Shown here piece after piece: positions 11,165 to 21,374 of a stretch of DNA of 64,000 bases. The notes below the pieces were generated by a model, which was not told the origin of the DNA, searched no databases, and saw only the letters and a list, made by a program, of their open reading frames with translations. The stretch spans positions 930,001 to 994,000 of the forward strand of contig CADCSX010000001.1 of NCBI GenBank assembly GCA_902805475.1, in the 5' to 3' direction. The DNA is from Entonaema liquescens (Eukaryota; Ascomycota; Sordariomycetes; Xylariales; Xylariaceae). The number at the start of each line of letters is the position of its first letter. Within the stretch, counting starts at the first letter, position 1. The position numbers and the translations under genes are program-made.

Positions 11165-11258
11165 TGCCAGCTGCAGGGTTCGAACCTGCGCATCTCTCGA
11201 TAATGGTGTTCAAGATCTAGATTAGACTTAAAACCACCGCCTTAGACCACTATTTACG
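11165..11258 (-). tRNA. tRNA-Leu(UAA)-like remnant, 5'-truncated, probable pseudogene
   Basis: Reading the minus strand, the 3' part is intact: a T-arm with stem GCAGG/CCTGC around TTCGAAC (box B), a long class II variable arm (ATTATCGAGAGAT) and an acceptor 3' strand AGCTGGCA. The anticodon loop reads TTTTAAG (anticodon TAA), followed by an intron-like insert of about 16 nt. The D-arm fragment AGTGGTCTAAGGCGG is present, but everything 5' of it is unrelated: no GCCAGCT 5' acceptor strand exists, and box A (TRGCNNAGYGG) is half destroyed. The G31-A39 pair of the anticodon stem is also mismatched. It is therefore most likely a remnant cut within box A rather than a working tRNA gene. Confidence 0.7.
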
Positions 11259-14200
11259 GGAATTGTTAGTGAATGATTTTTTTGTAGAATAAGGTGCGGT
11301 AAAAACATACCTCGGCCAAACTGGCTTTGATTGCAGTAATTGCTCCGCGCTGTTATTACATCTTAAGTCTATGCACGTTTAATGTTTGGCCAATCAACGC
11401 TTCGCTTTTCTAAGCTACGGGTACCTGGGTACATCTAAGCAACCAAACCCCTCCCCCCTTTTCTATTGATGATAGTGAGTTGGAATTACCACATTATACT
11501 GTGGATTTATATATGTAGAGTGGTGACTGTGATCCCTCTGGAGATGTACTGATGCCTGAAGTCCTACATTTCGAAGCTACCGGTGAATGGGAGAAGGAAA
11601 ATAGGCATATTTTGGCAGCTACAATTTATTGCCGCTAGTGATCTTCCCCAGGAGTTTACAATATATGGGCAAGACGAGGACCACAATCCTCTTGTGGTAT
11701 GGTATTCGATTGTCTAGCGGGAGAATACTATCTAAAGTCTGGCTACGTAGGGTTATTTCAGGCGTGCGCAAGGTCACGGGGCATGCGGCCATTCCTCATT
11801 TTTTCCCAGCTTGTACTTGAAGGTGAAGGGTTGCAACGTCAATAAACCCAACAGTTGATAACGTGTAGCTACCTATGTATACGAATCTTAATCCACCAGA
11901 ATTAAGCAATATATCTTAAAAGACCGCATCAGTAATCGAATGGTTAGGGGGGTTGTGTTGAGAATCATGAGCTACAGTATGTCCCTAAGTTGTAGCAAGT
12001 TTATGAAAGCAATAACTATGCGATCTTGAAAGTATGGGAATGTCTTGTATACTTGTATAATTGGCGATATGAGTGTGTAGTCAAGTAAGATCCTTACACT
12101 AGAGTGTTCATCTAAAGGTTGATTAAATAATCAACTTGATTTGATACCCTTGGAAATGTTCATAGATTTCTTCTTGTTTCATTGTGGTTTAGGATCACGA
12201 CCCAATTCATAAGAGTACGTGGTGAAGTGAGGGCGTTCTGTGCCAAGCGCTGCTAGGATTATACTCTTTTAGGAGTCTCATGAGCTTCTGATAAGGGTAA
12301 CTCTTTGGGAGAGGATGGCTGCGACTGCTGCGATAGTCTGCTTTGGACTACCTCGGATACATTTAACGTGATCAAACCCATATTTTCCCTGTATATGAAT
12401 AACGCTTGTATGTCACCAAAGAATAAAGACGAAGACCTTGAGGGTCAAATTGCCTAGCACACTTCCAAGTAAAGAAGCCGGGTAGCTTTTCTAGGTTTAC
12501 TGTACATCAATGGTAATGGGAAGCTCTTACAGAGAGGATCTGGGGTAGAACTGACCACCTGCGCGTTGATACTCTAGCATCTAAATTAGCCAGTGCGTTC
12601 GTTATAAGTGGCAGGATATCTTGCAAACGAAGTCCATATCCTGTTGTCAACTTGCCTGACTGCTCGAATCCTTACCTACGGCTTCGAATCATATGCGGCC
12701 GCGAATCCTGGCCAAAATGATCGTCAATATCAAACGACTCGTTGAGACGATTACGACAAACCCGCAGATATCTCTCCGTAGACTCAGGGGTCATAACCGG
12801 TTTCTGCGAAGGCAAAGAGACATCAGACGAAGATTCGCAGCAAGCCCTTTGCACGGGTTTTGGTATATGCACTGCACGATCCAACGCCCGCTCATCTCAA
12901 TTGCTTGAGCAGAGGAAATCCATGTAGGGCGGTGGCGGAAGGAAGCCGGTATCAGGGTTTCTTGCATGCGGGGGGAGACTAAGGCGAACTTGCATATGCG
13001 AGACACTTGCCCGGTGGGAATGTTATAGTACTTTAGGTCTGAGATCAACCACGAAGTCGAAATAGGGCTGATGGGCTCACATGGAAGAATCACGACGATT
13101 TACGATATCCTATTTATCGTTATTCCGAGTAGAAAGACGATACGACGATACGTAGGATTCACTTTCAGGAATACCCCCTTGAAAAGAAATAATCGCCGTC
13201 AATCTTTGTGATTTACTTCGTAGGAATTCAAACAAGACTCGCCGGCCGTGGAAGCACGAACTAGAAGTCTCGAGTGGCATAGTAGCTAGAGAGGTCTGAG
13301 TGTCGTAGACTTGAAAGGCGACGGCACATACCTTGGCAAGACGGCAGCAGTGGTTCGAAACGGTAGTGCCGGTGTAGGTCTTATCCGAGATAGGCCTGGC
13401 AGCGCTTCAGACATCAACTTCCGGCTCGGTCGATTTCGTAAAAGATATCGAAGGCTCTTCTGGGGCTTACGGAATAATAGTAAGCATGTAAACAGAAATC
13501 ACTTCGCGCAACTATGTTTCGAATCCTCCCGCGCTATGATTTGCAAAGCCTCACTTCTGTCAAAGCGGTTAGGTACTAGCGGTCTAATATCCGTTTCGGA
13601 GGGCTTCGCGTGGAAATATTGCATATAAATATTCCGAACGCTCCACTCGCCATGGCAGAACGGGGAATAGCTCTGACTTAAAGCGGTCCTGCGCCGGTAT
13701 TATGAAAGTCTAGAGACGGACTGGACGCTAGAAGCTGCGAACTCTGCGTCGGGTAGCAGTAGCGTAGGTAATCTTACATGAAGCGAGATCCATATTCTAC
13801 GAGATAATATCGTTTGGTTAGCTGTGCCGTATAGACGTGCGTGCAATAGGGGATCGTCGTCTTCCTTTGACTAACTCGTTTTCGTCTTGTGATGTAGTAA
13901 TGGGCTTGCAGAGTTTACTTGTAAGATAACTAACGGGTAAAAGAACGCGAGTGTTCTGATGTGACGATCTTTCTGTAAAGGGTTCTCGTTGTGAAGTTAG
14001 AGTCTTGGCATCTTTTTATCATGTTGCTCTTCGGGACAGAGTGGTGTTTAAGATGCAACCACAACAACTGCAAACGCGCAGCGACATCCACCATGGCGTT
14101 GATTGCCGCGAGCGAGGTAGGGTAAGGCTTAGACTGGGGTATTTTTCACGATAGGGGTGGGAATGGTAGAACGTGCACGATCTGTATGCACTCTAGATGA

Positions 14201-17095
14201 GGCCATCACGATGCTGCCAAGAAGGAGATATTCCACCCCGCATATCGTCTCGAGCAAATTCACTGAGAGCCCCTCATCGGCATTACGTATTTCAAGTCTC
14301 GTGAAGCCCAAGCCATGTTGATGGTGCAGGAGACGACTGCAGGAGTCGAAGATTTGAACCATTAGGGGTGTCTTCCGTTGGGCTGGCGAACAGACCACGC
14401 GAGAAAATCCCCTGCCGCTCGAGGGCTGCCGGACATGCAGCGGCAGATAAGTCTAACGTAGTCGACTACGACGTAATTAATAAGATATGCACTGTAAGTT
14501 GCATCGCAGCAACAAGCGCTATTTATCGACGAAATGTTCCTGCAGCAGCGTATCACCACAGCACGAGTTTGGACATATCTTCCTCCCGTCTGGTCAGGGG
14601 AGGGATATTTTACGCTACGGATTTTCCTATCGGCTCGTGAACGACAGGGAATACGAATTGGACTTTGATCACATAGGGGTTGGTGTACGGAACTGATATG
14701 CCACGATGTTACGCTCTTATTGACTTCGCAGTTCTGCCGTCCGTGCACCGTAGTAAAAAAGCAAACGTCGAGGTAGAATGAAATATATAGATGTGTAACT
14801 ATGCTGCATGCATGTAAAATAGAGAAACGCCGGCGTATGTATGGAAGGATGATGATATTCAATTGATTATTAGGAGCTAGAAAAATAGGAGAAGATTGAA
14901 ATCTCCGTAGACAATATTTGCGTAGTACGATGCACAATGCGTTAGGTTAGGTAGGCTATCTACATGTAGGTTGGTACTATTTCATAAGCATCATAGCGCA
15001 GTACTGATCATAACGTATCATCTTGTAATTTGCTGCCGTATTATTGCTTAATGTGTACAAAGGAAATACGTGACAAGGATCTGAAGAAGGGGCACTTCTT
15101 TAGCTTACCTACCTAGGTTTGTGATAGCTCTAGCTCTAGCTCCCTATCCTCGTTCCCCTGGGATTTTCTGCAAGGGGAAAAAAGGGCAACCATGAACCTT
15201 GAACCACATTGCCACGCATCTCGGCCAGTTAAAACAAGGATGGAACGGACCTTAAAGTAGCGCTAATACCACTGCTGGCTGCGCTGCTAATGGCTGCTAA
15301 TGGCTGCCACCTGCCACCGCGCGGCCCGCCACTTCTTGCTTCAACTTTGCCCTGCCTCTTTTCTTGTCCTCAAGTCGGTTTCACAATTCTTTTTGACACT
15401 TCTTTTCCCACTCGCCACGAATTCCATGGGATCTATCCCTTCTCTGCGCCATGTCATTTTCTTCTACCGCTCGGATCTTGTCTACTTTCGGTTCGTCATC
15501 AGCTCCATCAATGCGAAGAGCTAGTCTACAAAGAGGAATGGCTTCTAGTTTAGTGCCGTTATGTACGACACATTGCAGCGCGCTGCGAGAGTAGCAGCCG
15601 TGCCGTGGCTGCGTGGCAGATGGTAGGAGAAGAAATCATGTCGACCAAAATGGGAATGGCTTGAATGCCGACATCATCTTGACCTTGGTTGTTGAACATT
15701 TTACTTGCCAGGTCTCACTGGGTATCCCGTTGTAGCATCGCGCTCTAGCTTCTGGCCCTCTAGACTGTGGTATCTCATAATCCCGGCCTTTGAGGGTTCT
15801 CTTATTCCATGCTGGTGTCGATCACTTTCCTCACCTGAACCTAACCAATCCAAGGTCAGTTCAAAGGTCCGCTTGAGTATCCTCGAGTATCCTTGAGCAT
15901 CTGTACTGTCCAGGCCTCTCCTGCGGGCGGATGCTTTGACCTCATTCAAGGTAAATTTGCACATGATACCCCAGACTTAATCGGGACAGGGCATCAATAT
16001 CCAACTCGTGGGTACTCGGAAATTGTAAGATTGCAAGATTAATACAGAGATGCCACCCGGATCTCTCCTTTGAATATCTTTTCTTTCGTTTGGCTAATGC
16101 TGTCCGTCCTTTTTTGCTTGTTTACCTAGTTAAAACGCTGTCAAGAAAAAAAAAAAACACACTTTCTTTTGCTTCTGACAGTTTTTAGTTTCTAACAGTA
16201 TTTGCGTCAACGGGGACATACCCCCCTGTTCCGCGCCTACATCACTTTGCTTCTTCTTGTCGAGTTTATTGCTAGATATACTTTTGTACAGTACGTAAAC
16301 CTGGCCTTGTTGGCTTTCGTTTGTGTCGTCATCTTAAACTCTCGGACTTTGCCTTCTCAATCAAATCCACAACTTTGAAAAGGCACTTGAAAAGTGAGAG
16401 GTGTTTGTGTCAGATCCCAGCCTACGTTTATCGACTTCGTATTTTTCCAGCCGCCTCACAACGGCGCGAAGGGTTCACAAACCAAACCAAACAACCCGAA
16501 ACAAAAAAGCAATTCAGCAAAACGGGGTCAATATTTTCAATCGGCTTTGGAGGATATCAAATTCCCGTTATTGGATTAAAAGTTGATTAAAAAGCGGGAA
16601 TATCCTGACTTGAATAGTTTCCTGGGATACGCCTCTTCTGACTCAGGTAACTTGAGTTGTTGTCGTCGATACGGGTTTGCTCGGAGTTGCCACAGGGACG
16701 ATTAACACGTTAGGAACCTCGGGAGTTGTATGGAAAAAATAAATTAAGGCTACTCCGGTATTTTCGAATTACAGCTGTCATTTAGTCCGGACCCTCGATC
16801 TTCGCTTGTCATACCCGAATATCCACCTTCAGCTATCCGTCTCACAGATTCCCAGCTTGTTCGATATACAGACTCACGCGCTTCGCCACTGTTGTGTGAT
16901 TCTCCGATGAAAATCTAGTCGTACTGCCTCGATTCCCGGCAGCTTGCATAACCGTCCGACTTCATCTCAGGAACCTCTCAGCTCGTTGTCTCACTCTTGG
17001 ACTCTTGGTTCGACATCGGATAACGAAAGGAGGTATATTCACTTGGACTTTCCTTGACTGCAAGACGTGTCCGTTATCACAACACGATCACAATC
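11259..17095. other. gene-poor island, about 5.8 kb
   Basis: No convincing gene lies between the tRNA-Leu remnant and the orphan gene at 17096. Short open frames exist (minus strand 12672-13093 and 14129-14937; plus strand 13311-13628 and 15290-15553), but they lack introns that join them, begin without good context, or overlap on both strands. Perfect short palindromes occur (CGTAGTCGACTACG at 14457-14470; an AT-rich hairpin near 12119-12140). The last kilobase is pyrimidine-rich and is probably promoter and 5' leader of the 17096 gene; it contains the three-codon upstream frame ATG AAA ATC TAG near 16906. Confidence 0.45.
15701..15964 (-). CDS. doubtful small ORF, 87 aa
   Basis: ATG-started frame on the minus strand with protein-like composition: a basic start (MCKFTLNEVKASARRRGLD), then charged helix-like sequence and no low complexity. 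No family is recognised and no flanking exons could be joined. It is listed because it is the least artefact-like frame in the surrounding gene-poor island; it may well be spurious. Confidence 0.2.
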   Translation of the reverse strand: MCKFTLNEVKASARRRGLDSTDAQGYSRILKRTFELTLDWLGSGEESDRHQHGIREPSKAGIMRYHSLEGQKLERDATTGYPVRPGK

Positions 17096-18559
17096 ATGCC
17101 CGGAAACATTTCAGGAAACGCTTCAGTAACAGGAACCATGAGTGGGTTAATACCGTTACTACTACCGTCCTCCGCGGGCTGCAAATCAACCATGAGCTAC
17201 TCTACGGAGACCAGCCGAAGGGCATCGCTGACCCCTTCTTCATTTCCATCTCCACCAGCACCCCTAATTCATCGCCGGCAACAATCCTTACCAGCCATCA
17301 AAACAGCAAGACGAGGTTCTCTTATTCAACCAGCTGCTCTACCCGTTATTCCAAGCACCCCTGCAGAGTGGAGGAATGCTATAGATGAGATCAAGCGAAA
17401 GTATCTTAACCACAAATACCGAGCGTGTTCAGCAAGATGCTGCGAGATTATAGATAATCTCAAAGATACATCCGACGTGGAACCCCTTTACCTAATATAT
17501 TTACACTTTTATGCTGCGTCTTCTTTTGAGCTATGCGCCAGGCCACTATCGTGTTCATCCACCTACCGCACTAGGTTACTTCGCGATGCCCAGATTCACT
17601 ATAGTAAGGCCGAGGCGTTAATACAGAACACGGAGGAAAGCATAACTCGAAAAACGAGATCTGCGTCATCGTGCTCTACTACTTCAAGCGTCCATTCCCC
17701 GGGACTTTCGCCTAGTGTACGATCATCAGTTTCGAGCACCACATTTTCCTCACCTAGGACTTCAGTATGCTCAACTGGAGATGAGGCCGTGATAAAGCCG
17801 AGTCCAAAATCGGGAGTCAAGGCCAAAAAGAAGGTCTCATTTTCTGGATTGACAGACCTTATCGAATTCCAACCTGAGCCGTACATTCGTCCAGATAGCC
17901 CTACCCTGGGATGGGAGGATGATATCTTTCCGCACCACTCAGATAACTCTCTTCCCCTATTTTCAGCAGGCAAGGTGAAGTCAGCACCTTTATCGAAAAC
18001 CGAGTCCAGAGAACTAGAACAACCTTCCGAACCCGAACCAAAAGTATCAGAGCGCTCTGTGCCTCGCGAGCCGCAGCCTACAGAAGAGCTGAGCATTGCA
18101 GATGACAAATTCGATCTCGATGCATTTTTGCAGACACGGTCTATGAACAGGATGTGCGCACAACTTTCTGCCTTGCGCTCACAAGTCTCCTGGCATCGCG
18201 ATGAAGTTGAGGCTTTACTCGCTGAGCCCAACGATACACCAGAGCCACCCGCGCTATTAGAAGATGCCTCCCCTGGGGGAATGCGACTAAGTCGCGCAAA
18301 CACTCTACCCATCGAGGTTGGGTCGGACTCGCCTCCGTGGACAGCCCCTGGCATTCGAGACCGCTTCACCGACTCACCTGGACCGGATAATCCCAGAGCG
18401 ATCATCCGACCAGCATCTGCGGCCTCGACTATCCGCTGTACCGACGAGGCTCTAAAGCAACGCATAGAGCGTCTGCGCGCCAACGGGTGGCAGAGAAAAC
18501 GATTCGATAGCCGGCGATACGAGGCCCTGCGGGAACAAGTCCTTGGCGAACTTGCATAG
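17096..18559 (+). CDS. Ser/Pro-rich orphan protein with helical core, 487 aa
   Basis: Single-exon gene. The first ATG in frame is at 17096 (MPGNISGNASVTG); a second at 17192 (MSYSTETSRRAS) is also possible. The N-terminal ~90 residues are Ser/Pro-rich. Residues ~95-185 form a Cys-containing helical block (EWRNAIDEIKRKYLNHKYR, CSARCCEIIDNL, LYLIYLHFYAASSFELCARPL, then LLRDAQIHYSKAEALI) that resembles a TPR-like or MIT-like helical hairpin. A Ser-rich linker follows, then a KKKVSFSGLTDLIEF motif (the KVSF core fits the RVxF class of PP1-docking motifs), an acidic region, and a basic C-terminal helix. I do not recognise a named family. A 294-codon antisense frame overlaps it (17599-18483) and is judged a shadow. 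Confidence 0.72.
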   Translation: MPGNISGNASVTGTMSGLIPLLLPSSAGCKSTMSYSTETSRRASLTPSSFPSPPAPLIHRRQQSLPAIKTARRGSLIQPAALPVIPSTPAEWRNAIDEIKRKYLNHKYRACSARCCEIIDNLKDTSDVEPLYLIYLHFYAASSFELCARPLSCSSTYRTRLLRDAQIHYSKAEALIQNTEESITRKTRSASSCSTTSSVHSPGLSPSVRSSVSSTTFSSPRTSVCSTGDEAVIKPSPKSGVKAKKKVSFSGLTDLIEFQPEPYIRPDSPTLGWEDDIFPHHSDNSLPLFSAGKVKSAPLSKTESRELEQPSEPEPKVSERSVPREPQPTEELSIADDKFDLDAFLQTRSMNRMCAQLSALRSQVSWHRDEVEALLAEPNDTPEPPALLEDASPGGMRLSRANTLPIEVGSDSPPWTAPGIRDRFTDSPGPDNPRAIIRPASAASTIRCTDEALKQRIERLRANGWQRKRFDSRRYEALREQVLGELA

Positions 18560-19763
18560 AATGCTCTTCGCTAAGAACTAGCACCGCAGACACTTGTGCC
18601 GATACTAAATGGGCGTTATCATCAAATGGATTTGATGCCGTTACCCAGCCCAGTCACCGAAACCTTTAGTTGCCGGAATATTAGAAAGGGGACGGATTGC
18701 GCCCTATTCAATTCTTATTTTGTATATTGTACACCGATAGTACATTTTATCATCTCATATGTTTCGAGGAAGGAGGCGGGAGGAAAGGAATGGAGTGAAT
18801 AGCAGGCAAACGGGAGTTAGGAGTCAAAACCGCATGCGACAAAAAACCGATGCGGAAAAAGCAAAGCATGTTGTCGTTGTTGTTTTCTTTCATTTCATCA
18901 TCAACTGGAGGTAATCATTATACCCGGCTTCGAGGCCGCCCAGAACAACCGAATGGGCACTACCAGCCACCAAACCAAGGAGGGTGGAAGGACGGAAGTG
19001 GTGAATGTAGCTGCGAGGAGAAGAAGGTGTGGTCCTTGCTGGAGGATTAAAAAAAGATCGTAATGAAGTTGGCACGAGGAAATGTATTTGTACGTGTATG
19101 TCAGTTGTCGCGGAATGACGAAGTTTTCCGCGATATCACATTCCCTCCCGCTTGTTCCCCTAGCTCAGGAGCAGAACGAAAATAGGGAGGGAAGAGGGAA
19201 GGAGAAAATTACATTTGATGATTTACGTTTATTACACGTATACGCACATACAGACCTAAGTAATTAAAAATAATAAACCCTGCCAAGCAAACTATGCGTC
19301 CTCATACCCCGTGAAGAATCAACTAAGGCATAACTACACTGAACAACCAGCATAGTGTTAGAACTGCTCTCGTCACTTTCAAGTACCTAGTCCAAACGTA
19401 GCGACTCCGAAGATATCGAAGGAAACAACACACATCCGTCACACCTTAGCCGCAAGAGGGACTGCGCGAAACGAATAACTTAATATTGAGAAAAAGCAAA
19501 GCTCTGATTGAACGCGAAACGGATATCGACAGGGAGAACAGGATATAGAGAAAAAGAACACGAGAGGGATCCCTTTGTTCCCTCGAACGAATAGCCAACC
19601 ACTTTTACTTCCATCTTGTCAACCCTGCTATGCATGTAACGACTCAATTATGAGAGAAACGATTCCCCATGCCGTCCCTGGATTCCTGCTGCCCTTCCAA
19701 CTAAGGAAGGGGGTATCTAATAAATCGACCAAGTTGCGTCTAGCGCAATTCTGTTTTCCTTGC
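18560..19763. other. intergenic between convergent genes
   Basis: About 1.2 kb between the 3' ends of the 17096 orphan gene and the calmodulin-dependent kinase gene. It contains short open frames without protein character. Nothing else is seen. Confidence 0.4.
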
Positions 19764-21374
19764 TCAACCGTGGAAACTCCTTCGCTTTGCTTCCTTTTCT
19801 ACTTCCTCTGTGATCTTCAGGGTCTGCTCTTGCTCCTTCATCTCGCGGACTTTAGCCAGAACTATCTCACGGAAAATAGCACCTTTCATGGCGCGTGTAA
19901 GCTTGCCCTTGCCAGTCTCCTGTTTCGGCGACGTGGGCCTATTTGCCCCTTCGCTGGTTGGAGCCACTGTATCGTCGGCGAAGTCTGGGTTCTCTGGGTC
20001 GTCTTCTTGCAGCTTGAGCGCCTCGATCCGGTTTGTCAGTTTGACAAGTTCGATACCACGGCGGAGTCTTGCCTTGGCCATGTAGGCCTTGATCTCAGGA
20101 AGCAAGTTGTGGTCTGTGGCATTCTCGCCGCTGAGCCAAGAGTGCTTGAGTGCTTGCTAGAGAGGTATTAATATCAGGATGTAGGAACCAGGGTAGAAAT
20201 AAGAGCCACATACCTTGCTGGTCCATCTGTTATCCGGGTCCGGCTGCAGCAGGTGCAGAATAAAGTCCTTCGCGTCGTCACTAACATCTCTCCAGTAGCG
20301 CTCATGGAAGACCACTTTTCCATTGCTGCATTCATCGATCAAATCCTGCAGGTTTTCAGAGCGGAACGGAGAGTAACCGCAGAGAAGAGTGTAAGTGATG
20401 ACACCCAATGACCACATGTCCACGGGTTTACCGTGACCTTTCTTCAACATGACTTCCGGTGCCGCATAACCGAAAGAACCCGCCATCGTGGTAAGGACTT
20501 CGTCCTTGGTATCAAGCATCTTCGCGATTCCGAAATCCGCCAAGACCAAGTCAGAGTCCGGGTCCTTGCTAAGGTAGAGGAGATTCTCGGGCTTAAGATC
20601 TAATTGCATATGGTTAGGATAACCGCTATATCGCTGTTTGTGGTGCCGTTGTTTACTACATACCTCGGTGTACAACGTTTCGGTCGTGGAGGTAGTCGAC
20701 AGCATCGAGAACCTGTCTAATGGTCTGCGAAGCGTCCTTTTCTGTGAATTTGCCTTGCTCGCAGATGCGATCAAACAGCTCGCCTCCGGTAGCGAGCTCG
20801 GTGACAATGTACCATTTGTCCTACAGGTAATAGGAGTCAATTGAAGTTCGTTATAGGGCACTGGTTACTTGAATTGGTGGTAGAACGTACTCTTGATTCG
20901 AACCAATCCACGAAGCGAACAATGTGAGGGTGCTTGAGACGCTGCAGCATATCTAACTCGTCCCAGACCATCTGCTCGTTTCCCTTGACATTTTTCTTGA
21001 GGATGATCTTAATAGCGACCTTGCCATTGGGACTGTCTGCTTCGCGCACGATACCGTATGTGCCCGCACCAAGAGTTCGACCGAATCTGTACTTTGCTTT
21101 TCTCTCGTAACTCTCCGGCTGGCCTCGAAGGCTGCTAAACATCGCGTTGACTAGATGGGAGTGGTGTGGTCAGTAAGGAGTGGCATTTGAATTGGCATTA
21201 TACACTCAACGCTTCGACGAAGGGGTTTTGACCAGCAACGAGCGAACCGACGAGGACATAGCCGATATGAACTTGTTGTTTTTCCCTGGAACAAAGAGGG
21301 GAGACACATTGGATTAGGTACTAAGGTGCTTGAGATGGCAAGTGAGGATGGTAAAGAGATAACTCACAACTCAT
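19764..21374 (-). CDS. calcium/calmodulin-dependent protein kinase, six exons
   Basis: Ser/Thr kinase of the fungal CaMK I/II-like family, cytosolic. Exons: 21374-21368, 21285-21211, 21150-20891, 20820-20664, 20599-20214 and 20156-19764, total 1278 nt, 425 aa. Kinase landmarks: glycine loop GRTLGAGTYGIV, catalytic Lys75 in VAIKIILKK, HRDLKPENLLY (built across intron 20663-20600), DFG in LADFGIAKML, APE in GYAAPEVM. C-terminal to the kinase, a basic amphipathic segment (AKARLRRGIELVKLTNRIE) fits an autoinhibitory/calmodulin-binding region, followed by an acidic linker and a Lys/Glu-rich helix. The first coding exon is only 7 nt (ATG AGT T); the model is supported by exact frame, but the first two exons are the least certain part. 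An ATG at 21142 could be an alternative start that removes about 30 residues. Confidence 0.92.

Noticed and set aside
14129..14937. Minus-strand frames of 89 and 191 codons in the gene-poor island
   Set aside because: They overlap plus-strand frames of equal quality, are rich in Cys/Arg/Ile from AT-rich DNA, and have no joinable splice sites.
17599..18483. 294-codon antisense frame over the 17096 orphan gene
   Set aside because: It is Ser-rich with no domain character and mirrors the Ser/Pro codon bias of the sense gene.
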